64,000 nucleotides of DNA from JACCZX01 sp963786295 (GTDB taxonomy: Bacteria; Pseudomonadota; Gammaproteobacteria; Burkholderiales; Burkholderiaceae_F): positions 79,883 to 143,882 of the forward strand of contig CAWAYV010000029.1 of the NCBI GenBank assembly GCA_963786295.1, given 5' to 3'. A program made the position numbers and the translations under genes. Below the pieces are notes generated by a model that saw only the letters and a program-made list of their open reading frames with translations, was not told where the DNA came from and made no database searches. Shown here piece by piece: positions 57,035 through 64,000 of the stretch. The stretch's first letter is position 1; each line of letters opens with the position of its first letter.

Positions 57035-57961
57035 TTGACCGCTATAGCTGCAGCGTTGCCATCGACCATGCGCGTGCTCGAACGCGGCTGGGTTTCTTCG
57101 AACAATATTTTGCTGTTTGATGGCGACGATTCGGCGACATTGATCGACACTGGATACGTCGCCCACAGCGAGCAAACGTTGCTGTTGGTGCGCCACGCGC
57201 TCAATGGACGGCAGCTCACGCGCATCATCAATACGCACTTGCATTCGGATCATTGCGGCGGCAACGCGCTGCTGAAGAAAACACTCGGCCCGGCTGTGTT
57301 GATTCCGCCCGGGCACGCCGAGGCGGTCGGGCGCTGGGATGATGCGGCGCTCGGCTACTCGGCGTGCGGTCAGGCGTGCGATCGCTTCATGCACGACGCG
57401 TTGATCCAGCCTGGTGAGCGTCTGATGCTGGCTGGGGATGAGTGGCAAGCGTTCGCATCGCCGGGTCATGATCCGCATTCGATCGTGCTGTGGAATTCTC
57501 ACGACCGCACCCTCATTTCAGCCGATGCGCTGTGGCAGCACGGCTTCGGCGCGATATTTCCTGAGGTTGAAGGTCAATCAGGATTCGCCGAGCAGCGCGC
57601 GATCCTGCAGTTGATAAAGGAACTGCGACCGCACCTGGTCATTCCCGGCCATGGCGCACCGTTTACCGACGTCAATCAGGCGCTCGCGTACGCGTTTGCG
57701 CGTCTGGATGCGCTTGAAGCCAGCCCTGTGCGTAACGCCCGCAACGTCATTAGAACGTTGTTAAAGTTTCATCTGTTGATCGTTCGCCAGATAGCGCTGG
57801 ACGATCTAATCGCGCGCTGCGGCGGGTGGCGCTACGCGCGGACAGTCAACGAGCAGTATTTTCGGTTGCCGTTTTCCGAGTTCATTCGACGCACTGTCGA
57901 TGAATTGGCAGCCGGTGGCGCGCTCGAGCTGCGCGACGGAATCGTCGTCAATCGCGACTAG
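57035..57961 (+). CDS. MBL-fold metallo-hydrolase
   Basis: 308 residues from TTG 57035 or 297 from ATG 57068. The metallo-beta-lactamase motif THLHSDHCGG is intact, followed by ASPGHDPHSIVLW, the aspartate in LISADALWQHG and a final metal histidine in VIPGHGAPF. A C-terminal winged-helix-like region (about 230-300) is similar to that of glyoxalase-II-like or LACTB2-like hydrolases. Substrate unknown; likely a thioester or lactone. Follows the DUF1289 gene by 7 bases. Confidence 0.85.
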   Translation: MTAIAAALPSTMRVLERGWVSSNNILLFDGDDSATLIDTGYVAHSEQTLLLVRHALNGRQLTRIINTHLHSDHCGGNALLKKTLGPAVLIPPGHAEAVGRWDDAALGYSACGQACDRFMHDALIQPGERLMLAGDEWQAFASPGHDPHSIVLWNSHDRTLISADALWQHGFGAIFPEVEGQSGFAEQRAILQLIKELRPHLVIPGHGAPFTDVNQALAYAFARLDALEASPVRNARNVIRTLLKFHLLIVRQIALDDLIARCGGWRYARTVNEQYFRLPFSEFIRRTVDELAAGGALELRDGIVVNRD

Positions 57962-57973
57962 CCGGCTTGCCCA

Positions 57974-58085
57974 CTAAGCCCACAGCGCAACGGCCATCAG
58001 GGCCAGCGACACCAAGCCCACTACGCCCGCTAGCAGATGCAAATCGTCACTTGAAGTCCGCACCCTTATTGACGTCATCCGCCAT
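57974..58085 (-). CDS. Very small membrane protein (one frameshift)
   Basis: ATG 58085 has AAGGAG at ideal spacing. The frame gives 12 residues (MADDVNKGADFK) and stops at 58047-58049. One frame over, from 58051, the sequence continues SDDLHLLAGVVGL then a hydrophobic stretch VSLALMAVALWA and a stop at 57974-57976. A one-base error would make a 37-residue single-helix protein. Given the strong ribosome site, a real microprotein is likely. It follows the dsrE-like gene on the same strand. Confidence 0.45.
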
Positions 58086-58179
58086 TGCGATCTCCTTTAT
58101 CACGGCCCTGACCTAACATCGGCACGCGCACGTCGGCGTTTAATCGTCCCGACGAACGGTATTAAGTAGAAGAACTAGC

Positions 58180-58563
58180 TCAAAAGATCATCGTCCGAGT
58201 TCGGACGTGCATCGTCTCGGAAACAACCGTGGCGGCACCGGCCTGGCCGTCACACTCTTCGATCAGCGTCTGGTTCCGCGCGTGCTCGTGCATCGCCATC
58301 CCGCAGGCAAACAAACGCACACCGGCAGCTTTGACTTCGCGAATGAAATCGCCAACGGTCTTTGTGCGCTCGGCATCGGTGTACGCGGCGTCCGCCACGC
58401 CGGGCAGTAGCCAGCGCACGGTGCTCGATGTGAAATGCATATCGACGTCGACTTCAAGTGCACGCGCCGCCAACGCATAAACAAACGGAGCGGCCGCCAA
58501 CACCGGCTGCTCCGGGCCAGCCGACCACAGGACGATCACCAGTTTGTCGATATCGGCGCTCAT
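58180..58563 (-). CDS. DsrE/DsrF-like sulfurtransferase family protein
   Basis: 127 residues. The DsrE-like alpha/beta fold is evident in DKLVIVLWSAGPEQP, HFTSSTVRWLLPG and AGVRLFACGMAMHEH, with a cysteine at the position used in persulfide carriers of this family. Overlaps the GcvH-like gene by 1 base (TAATG), so the two are translationally coupled. This pairing recalls lipoate-binding-protein/DsrE pairs of sulfur metabolism, though no hdr genes are in the window. Confidence 0.85.
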   Translation of the reverse strand: MSADIDKLVIVLWSAGPEQPVLAAAPFVYALAARALEVDVDMHFTSSTVRWLLPGVADAAYTDAERTKTVGDFIREVKAAGVRLFACGMAMHEHARNQTLIEECDGQAGAATVVSETMHVRTRTMIF

Positions 58564-59042
58564 TAATAGCCACGATTGGGGTCAATATCAAAGTCTTCCG
58601 TGTAGAAATCATCGATTGGCGGCACCAATTTTTCGGCCAATCGTGGCTGCAGCCATTCACGGTAGGCCGCTACGTCCATCAACATCGCGCGCTCGGTCGC
58701 CAAAGCCGTCGGCTCGACATTGAACAGCCAGCCTGCGCCATACGGGTCTGTGATGATCAGATGAATGTTGTCGACCGCGGACGCATTCGCCTCGATGATG
58801 CGGCATGACAGTGGCGCATGAATCGCGACCGCCGTCTTGCCGGTCTCCATCACACCCATTGATCGATCGCGATCGATCGTGCTGCCGGCCGGGCGCGGAG
58901 TGAACAACATGAACTGGCCGTGCGCCGACACCAGGTGGGTGGCCCCGATGCGGGCGTGACCGTCAGCATCGAAGCGCACCCACATGTCCTGCTCGGGCGC
59001 GTAGAGACAATCGGTGGCGAGTTGGTCGAGTATTGAACTCAT
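58563..59042 (-). CDS. GcvH-like lipoyl carrier protein
   Basis: 159 residues. Resembles glycine cleavage H protein: EQDMWVRFDADGHARIG near the start, lipoyl-lysine segment METGKTAVAIHAPLSC (K about 88) and NIHLIITDPYGAGWLFNVEP. The canonical ESVKAA is ETGKTA. It is longer than GcvH at both ends, and no gcvT or gcvP is nearby, so a dedicated carrier rather than the glycine cleavage protein is inferred. Coupled to a DsrE-like gene. Confidence 0.8.
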   Translation of the reverse strand: MSSILDQLATDCLYAPEQDMWVRFDADGHARIGATHLVSAHGQFMLFTPRPAGSTIDRDRSMGVMETGKTAVAIHAPLSCRIIEANASAVDNIHLIITDPYGAGWLFNVEPTALATERAMLMDVAAYREWLQPRLAEKLVPPIDDFYTEDFDIDPNRGY

Positions 59043-59049
59043 TCGCTAG

Positions 59050-59186
59050 CGCCCCTCATACTGGCTCGGGGAGCACGAGGGGGCCAGCGCTACGCGCTGG
59101 CCGGCGGGCGAGTATGAACTTCCCCGGCGGTGCCGGGGCCCCTGAGCCCCCTCGTTGTGATCCTCGCGGCTGGCGCGCATGCGCCA
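59050..59186. repeat. Palindrome-rich non-coding segment downstream of tRNA-Sec
   Basis: Contains a 10-bp inverted repeat ACGAGGGGGC (59075-59084) / GCCCCCTCGT (59146-59155) that encloses two hairpins, CCAGCGC/GCGCTGG (59084-59100) and CCCCGGC/GCCGGGG (59122-59138), and is followed by TGGCGC/GCGCCA (59171-59186). No convincing reading frame. Probably a REP/BIME-like mosaic. Confidence 0.7.
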
Positions 59187-59222
59187 TTCCGCCAAAACAC
59201 GCACAGCGTTGTTTTGGCGGAA
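59187..59222. repeat. 12-bp inverted repeat using the tRNA-Sec 3' end
   Basis: TTCCGCCAAAAC (59187-59198) is mirrored by GTTTTGGCGGAA (59211-59222). The right arm, read on the minus strand, is the 3' acceptor strand of tRNA-Sec with its CCA. The transcript could fold this hairpin in competition with the acceptor stem. No T-run follows, so it is not a standard terminator. Confidence 0.8.
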
Positions 59223-59310
59223 GAGTATGGGAGTCGAACCCACCAGGGATTGCTGGCAACCCCTACCAGATTTGAAGTCTGGCCGGCCCACCGGGACACG
59301 ACACTCTTCC
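59215..59310 (-). tRNA. selC: tRNA-Sec (anticodon UCA)
   Basis: 96 nucleotides including the encoded CCA. Acceptor stem of 8 bp GGAAGAGT/ACTCTTCC, discriminator G, anticodon arm CCAGA-CTTCAAA-TCTGG with TCA, a long variable arm (about AGGGGTTGCCAGCAATCCCT) and T arm GGG-TTCGACT-CCC. The 8-bp acceptor and long variable arm are diagnostic of selenocysteine tRNA. It lies directly downstream of selB on the same strand, with selA, fdhE and formate dehydrogenase beyond. Confidence 0.95.
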
Positions 59311-59335
59311 GGGTCAATGATGTTCGCAAAGAATC

Positions 59336-61240
59336 TTAAGCGCGCCATGGGTTTGCTCGTCTGACCAAGTGATCGTCGCGCACCCTGCGCAGGTAACCGA
59401 CCCGGTCGAAGAATTCGAGAATCTGGATCGCAAGCTTGCGGCCGGTCGCAATTTGGTCGCGAAATTCGGCGGCGCGCGCGGCGCCGTGGCGCTCAGCCAC
59501 GTTGCCTGCGATGTCGGCGAGTTCGGCCACAGCCGTCGTCAGGAAAAAGTGGTCGTGCGCCACTTGCGCCACATCACCGGTGCGCGCGACGGTTTTCAGC
59601 AAGTGCCGTACTTCGACTTCGGGGATGCCGGTGTCGCGCGCGATGTCGCGTACTCGAGGAGGATCGAATTTGCGATCGTCGAGCAGCGGCTTGATGCGCT
59701 CCCACCGCACGCGCTGATCCTTGCCCAACGTTGCGGTGTGCGTGGGCAACGCGAGAAATGCGCCGCGGCGCTGCAAAGATGATTGTTCAAGCAGCTCGTC
59801 GATCAGCGAACCGAACACGTCTATGTCGAGCGCGGGCGCGATCATGCGCCGCAGCCGTTGTTGCTCGACTCCGGGCATTTCCGGTTCTTTCTCGTGCGCA
59901 AGCCCGATCGCCGCGACGACTTCGCTGCGTAATCGCTGCCAGTGTTCAGCGGAGATGGCCACGTTGGCAGCGACGTGCGCGCCGCTGGCAACGATCAATT
60001 CACGCAGCTCTTCGTCACGCAGGTTCCAGCCCGAGGTGATGCGCGACAGCGCCACCGGCTCGCGATCCAGCCACGCGCGCAATGCATCGACCGGCGAACC
60101 GTCGCGCAGCGCCGCCAACAATTGCAGCCGCGCAGGAGCGCGCCGGCCGCGTCTCGCGGCGGAGCCGAGCGGCATCACATCGAGCACGGTGCCGCCGCCG
60201 AGCGTGCGCTGTGCCGATGCATCGCGAATCACAAAGCGGTCGCCACGGCACACGGCGAGCGGGCGGTCGAGTGTCAGCGATACCAGCTGCGATTCGCCAG
60301 GATCGACGCGCGTGGCATCCAGCACCGCCACTTTCGCCATCGCATCGTCAGTACCGTGGTGCAGATGCACCGTCGAGGAGTTACCGATTGACTTTGCAAC
60401 ACTCGGCGACAAAGTTAACGTCGCGTCGAATCGCTCCGTCACGTTGGCGAGCGATGGCGCCTGCACCCACATGCCGCGCTCGACCTGCGCCTTTTCGATT
60501 CCCGCGAGGTTCAGCGCGCAGCGTTGTCCGGCGACACCGACCGTGCTCACTCGATCTTGCGCATGGATCGTGCGCACGCGCGCAGTCAGCGCGCCGTGGG
60601 CGGCCGGTCCCACGCGGACCGACTCGCCGACGCGAATCTCGCCTGCGTGCACGGTGCCGGTCACGACGGTGCCGACGCCGGCTAACGTAAAGCAACGGTC
60701 GATCGCCATGCGAAAGTGCCCGGCGGACGTTCGCGCCGCGCGGCTCGCTGCCGCATCGAGCAGATGCGCTTGCAGCTCGTCGATGCCGTCGCCGCTCAGC
60801 GACGAAACCGGGAAAACCGGCCAGTTCGCCGCAGCGGTGTTGCGGACACGATCGGCCAGCTGAAGCAGCACTTCATCGACACGCTCGGCCGACACGGCGT
60901 CGATCTTGGTCAGCGCAATCGCTCCTGAATCAATGCCGAGCAGCAGCAAGATGTCTAGATGCTCATCGGTCTGCGGCATCACGCCGTCGTCGGCCGCGAT
61001 CACCAGCAGCGCAAAGTCGATGCCGGTGGCACCCGCGAGCATCGTGTGCACGAAGCGTTCGTGCCCGGGCACATCGACAAAGCCCAGGATATCGTCGCCG
61101 ACCGGCACGTACGCATAGCCGAGCTCGATCGAAATACCGCGCTTGACTTCCTCCGGCAGTCGATCGGTATCGCGACCGGTTAATCGCTTGATCAACGATG
61201 TCTTGCCATGATCGATATGTCCGGCGGTTCCGATGATCAT
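59336..61240 (-). CDS. selB: Selenocysteine-specific elongation factor SelB
   Basis: 634 residues. G domain: GHIDHGKTSL (P-loop), DVPGHERFV (G3), LTKID (G4). Domains II and III follow, then C-terminal winged-helix repeats (about 420-634; e.g. RDIARDTGIPEVEVRHLL) that bind the SECIS hairpin. Delivers Sec-tRNA to in-frame UGA. ATG 61240 overlaps the selA stop by 4 bases. Sequence is intact here, unlike selA and fdhE. Confidence 0.95.
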   Translation of the reverse strand: MIIGTAGHIDHGKTSLIKRLTGRDTDRLPEEVKRGISIELGYAYVPVGDDILGFVDVPGHERFVHTMLAGATGIDFALLVIAADDGVMPQTDEHLDILLLLGIDSGAIALTKIDAVSAERVDEVLLQLADRVRNTAAANWPVFPVSSLSGDGIDELQAHLLDAAASRAARTSAGHFRMAIDRCFTLAGVGTVVTGTVHAGEIRVGESVRVGPAAHGALTARVRTIHAQDRVSTVGVAGQRCALNLAGIEKAQVERGMWVQAPSLANVTERFDATLTLSPSVAKSIGNSSTVHLHHGTDDAMAKVAVLDATRVDPGESQLVSLTLDRPLAVCRGDRFVIRDASAQRTLGGGTVLDVMPLGSAARRGRRAPARLQLLAALRDGSPVDALRAWLDREPVALSRITSGWNLRDEELRELIVASGAHVAANVAISAEHWQRLRSEVVAAIGLAHEKEPEMPGVEQQRLRRMIAPALDIDVFGSLIDELLEQSSLQRRGAFLALPTHTATLGKDQRVRWERIKPLLDDRKFDPPRVRDIARDTGIPEVEVRHLLKTVARTGDVAQVAHDHFFLTTAVAELADIAGNVAERHGAARAAEFRDQIATGRKLAIQILEFFDRVGYLRRVRDDHLVRRANPWRA

Positions 61241-62673
61241 GGCGTGACCAGCACCTTCAGATTCTCAACAAACGCCGCTTCGTCGCGCGGCCAAAGACAG
61301 CGCACGTCGAGCCACAGCGCGCCGTCGGCAATGCGGCCGATCACAGGCGTTGGCAATGCGCGCAGTCGGTCCTGCAGCCGCTCGATTGCGCGGCCGCTGA
61401 CTTTGCCGCCAGGACGCACTACCAGCGCGGCCGATGGCAAGCGCTCGGCCGGCATACTGCCCGAGCCGATCTGGCTGGCGCACTCTTCAACCGACACCGC
61501 GAAAGCCGGCGCGACCGCGCTTTTCAGTGCACCTGCAATTCGCTCGCACGCCGCGCGGACTTCGGCTGTCGGCGCGTCAGCAACGCAAGCGTCGGCAGTC
61601 GTTCTTCGGGCCGGCGAACGCTCGCGTAGATGCGCAGCGTCGCTTCGAGCGCAGCCATCGTCAGCTTCGAGATGCGCAGTGCCCGTTTGAGCGGATCTTT
61701 CTTGATTCTGGCGATCAGATCGCGTCGTCCCACGATCAAACCCGCCTGCGGTCCACCGAGCAGCTTGTCGCCGGAGAACGTCACGACATCGGCGCCGGCC
61801 GCGAGCGATTCCTGCGGCCGCGGCTCCTTCGGCAGACCGTATCGCGCAAGATCGATCAGCGCACCCGAGCCGAGATCGACGCATGACGGGATGTCTTCGC
61901 GTGGGCGATGCTGGCGAGTTGCATCGTCGACCGCGGCGGTGAACCCGGTCATCGCGTAGTTCGAGGTATGCGCCTTGAGAACAAGCCGGTTTTCGGCCCG
62001 ATCGCGTCGTCGAAGTCGCGCGCGTGCGTGCGGTTCGTGGTGCCGACCTCGACCAGCTTGCAGCCTGCCGCCTTCATGATGTCGGGCATCCGGAACGCGC
62101 CCCCGATCTCGATCAGTTCGCCGCGCGAAATCAGCACCTCGCGTTTCGCGCGCGAGCGCCTTGAGCGTGAGCAGCACGGCGGCTGCGTTGTTGTTGACCA
62201 CCGTCGCGGCTTCTGCGCCGGTGAGTTCGCGCAGCAGCTCGTCGACGATATCGTCGCGGTCGCCGCGCCCGCCGCTTTCGACGTCGTACTCGAGTGCGAC
62301 ATACCCGCGCATCGCCGCGACGACCGCGTCGATCGCTTCATCCGCCAGCAACGCCCGGCCGAGATTGGTATGAATCACGGTGCCCGTGAGATTGAATACC
62401 GCCGGCAACCGCGAAGCGCAGAAGCTTCGAGCAGACGCAGTCCCCTCCTCCGCGAGATCAAGGTGGCGTCTGATGGCTGGGACGGCAGCCTTCCGCCAGC
62501 AATCGCTCCCGTCGCGCCGCCAGTTCCTCCTGCACCGCCCGCTTCACCGAGCGGTTGCGCCGCAACTGCGCCAGCAGCGGCGCAAGCGAGGGCTCGACCG
62601 AGCAGGCGGTCGATGGATGGCGGCGGGCGAGTTCGGCGCTAGATGCCGGCTTCGTCGCTTGCTTCGCCCGCAC
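61237..62673 (-). CDS. selA: L-seryl-tRNA(Sec) selenium transferase SelA (multiple frameshifts)
   Basis: PLP enzyme converting Ser-tRNA(Sec) to Sec-tRNA(Sec). Recognisable pieces in order: SLAPLLAQ...NRSV (N-terminal domain), FNLTGTVIHTNLGRALL, GELIEIGGAFRMPDIMKAAG, TSNYAMTGFT, SGDKLLGGPQAG with the PLP lysine, and RIADGALWLDVRCL. They lie in alternating frames: breaks near 62155, 61985 and 61575, and at least one or two more in the N-terminal region 62400-62620. GTG 62673 is a tentative start. All pieces are in the right order and well conserved, so damage is probably in the sequence, not in the gene. Confidence 0.85.
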
Positions 62674-62682
62674 CGGGCAGAG

Positions 62683-63619
62683 TCAAGTCCGCCATGGGTT
62701 ATCCGTCGACTGCCCGGATGGAACAGGAAATTGGGGCCCGAGCGGCGCGAAGCCTTGCTCGTCGACCAGCAGGTCGAGCGACAGGGTCGCAAGGTCGTCG
62801 GCGGTCGGATCGAGGTCGGCTCTTTGTCCTGGTGCATGATCTTCAGGTAGGTCTTGCACTCGTCGCAGGCCTCGGCGCGCACTGCCGCGTCCGCGCTCTT
62901 CGGCCTGCAGCGCCAGGTACTGGACGCCCTTGTCCTCCTCGCAGGAGCTGCACTTCACGCGCACGATGTTCCACTCGGTCGCACAACGCGCACACGAGGT
63001 AGCGCAGATTGGCTTGCGCGCCGCCGATTCTCACCACACTCGCGACCGGGCGCGACGCGCACACCGGGCAGATTCCGACGATATCGCAATGCTCGACCAA
63101 GGCAACGTCGAGCGTTGCAGCAAGCCGAGTGAAGTACGTCTGCAGCGCCGCACCGACAAACGGCACCAGCGCGGCCTCGTCGTCGAGCGAGGTGCCGGCC
63201 AGCACGCGATCGGCCAGCGCCTCTCGTGCGACGTCGTCGAGCGCATCGAGCGTGGCGAGGGCAGCCAGTACACCGTTGGTCGAGTGCGCTCTTACGCCGC
63301 TGACAATGTCTGCCAGATCGGCACGCCATTGCGGAGAGCGCTCGTGCGATTGCGCCGACAGCGGCGGCATTCCGTAATCGCGGCTCGCCGCCAGTGCCAG
63401 TGTCGGGCACGCTTCCGGCGCGCGCTTGGTCAGCGCCGAGTGCTGAGCCGCCGCGACACGTGCCATCAGCTGTAGATAACCGGACATCGAACTGCCCGCG
63501 GCCACAGTAGCAAAGCGTGCTGCGCGCTCAGCAAACAGATCGCTCCGGGTCGGTAGCACGACGCGCGGCGACTTGCGTACGCGATCGGTGCTGCCATCGG
63601 TAATGATCGGTGTAGCCAT
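62683..63619 (-). CDS. fdhE: Formate dehydrogenase accessory protein FdhE (multiple frameshifts)
   Basis: Cytosolic maturation factor for respiratory formate dehydrogenase. N-terminal part from ATG 63619 is intact to CPVCASRPVASVV and RYLVCALC. The zinc/iron knuckles continue in other frames: VRVKCSSCEEDKGVQYLAL, then ACDECKTYLKIMHQDKE, then DPTADDLATLSLDLLVDE, and finally SGPNFLFHPG. Breaks are near 62980, 62885, 62818 and 62745. The stop at 62683-62685 is the likely end. Four CxxC-type motifs are present, as expected for FdhE. Confidence 0.85.
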
Positions 63620-63632
63620 AGGGTAGATTGTG

Positions 63633-63661
63633 AAACAAAAACGGCAGGATCGCTCCTGCCG
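63633..63661 (-). terminator. Rho-independent terminator after the formate dehydrogenase subunit gene
   Basis: On the minus strand a perfect 8-bp stem CGGCAGGA/TCCTGCCG with a 4-base loop is followed by TTTTTGTTT. It lies 11 bases after the cytochrome b subunit stop and just before fdhE, so it would end or attenuate the fdh structural transcript ahead of the fdhE-selA-selB-selC genes. Confidence 0.8.
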
Positions 63662-63672
63662 CTTTCAACGAG

Positions 63673-64000
63673 TCAGCAACCTACTCGGCGTTGCCCACCC
63701 GTCATGCGCCGATACCACAGCGGGTGATGATGCCGCGCCCACTTATGCGACACATATCCGCGCGTCATCGCTCGGAGCGACCCGGCCACCCAGAAAACGC
63801 CGGCGTAGATGTGCACGATGATGCCGAGGATCAGGATGAACGCGGCCACAGCGTGCACCAGCGCCGCGATGCGTACGCCATTGATCGCAAATGCGTCTGC
63901 GAAATATGGGCGCCACATGATGATGCCGGTCACGATCAGCAGCCCCATCGTGACAACCATTACCCAGAACAACCACTTCTGCCCAATGTTGAATTTGCCG
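63673..64000 (-). CDS. Formate dehydrogenase gamma (cytochrome b556) subunit, C-terminal part
   Basis: The frame enters from the right edge (GKFNIGQKWLFWVMVV). About 108 residues are visible with two or three transmembrane helices: GLLIVTGIIMWRPYF and LVHAVAAFILILGIIVHIYAG, whose histidines are haem ligands, and a C-terminal ARHHHPLWYRRM typical of the FdoI/FdnI family. It anchors formate dehydrogenase to the membrane and reduces quinone. The catalytic selenoprotein subunit is expected beyond the window. Confidence 0.9.
   Translation of the reverse strand, partial: GKFNIGQKWLFWVMVVTMGLLIVTGIIMWRPYFADAFAINGVRIAALVHAVAAFILILGIIVHIYAGVFWVAGSLRAMTRGYVSHKWARHHHPLWYRRMTGGQRRVGC

Overview
This GC-rich window looks like chromosomal DNA of a betaproteobacterium, probably near Burkholderiales or a related order. 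The reasons are gene order and protein type: pyrE divergent from xth, mreBCD-mrdA-rodA-rlpA, gatCA-x-gatB, coaX-birA, VanZ/2Fe-2S ferredoxin, dac-dat-ybeD-lipB-lipA, rsmI divergent from lpoA-yraN-BON, and a DUF3683 FAD/Fe-S oxidoreductase followed by a HIT gene. There is no plasmid, phage or IS backbone, no rRNA and no CRISPR. Coding density is very high and no gap between genes exceeds 300 bases.

Layout. 1-1.3 kb: edge of what looks like an aryl-polyene/xanthomonadin-type pigment locus (flavin oxidoreductase and XanB2-like chorismatase). 1.3-9.7 kb: ilvA, an uncharacterised secreted protein, srkA, the DUF3683 oxidoreductase and HIT. 9.8-15.4 kb: Bax inhibitor-1 protein, coaX-birA, VanZ-like protein, thioredoxin-like ferredoxin, hydrolase. 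15.5-20 kb: a tightly overlapping envelope and lipoate operon. 20-26.5 kb: envelope quality control (M48 protease, LemA, BON lipoprotein, LpoA) and rsmI. 26.5-33 kb: the rod-shape elongasome operon. 33-37.5 kb: GatCAB amidotransferase with a TPR gene inside it. 37.5-45 kb: pyrE, xth, ampG, small periplasmic proteins, metX/metW. 46-57 kb: leucine catabolism (liuB, acyl-CoA dehydrogenase, liuC, liuD, liuE) broken up by unrelated genes and by duplicated gene ends. 58-64 kb: the selenocysteine and formate dehydrogenase region (tRNA-Sec, selB, selA, fdhE, cytochrome b subunit) with a GcvH-like/DsrE pair.

Two themes cut across the window. First, many genes carry single-base frameshifts, including normally indispensable ones (rodA, mrdA, gatB, lipA, ilvA). 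This is much better explained by uncorrected long-read or draft sequence than by decay, so pseudogene claims need caution. Coordinates for these genes span the whole reconstructed gene. Second, in the 43-54 kb region gene termini are duplicated in direct orientation around inserted DNA: the metX end beside hairpin-rich DNA, the liuD start beside a hairpin, and the liuD/AI-2E junction as 177-bp repeats flanking a small membrane-anchored ORF. A truncated hydrolase remnant sits in the same region. This pattern, the inverted copy of the tRNA-Sec 3' end, and the GcvH-like/DsrE/small-membrane-protein cluster are the most unusual signals here.
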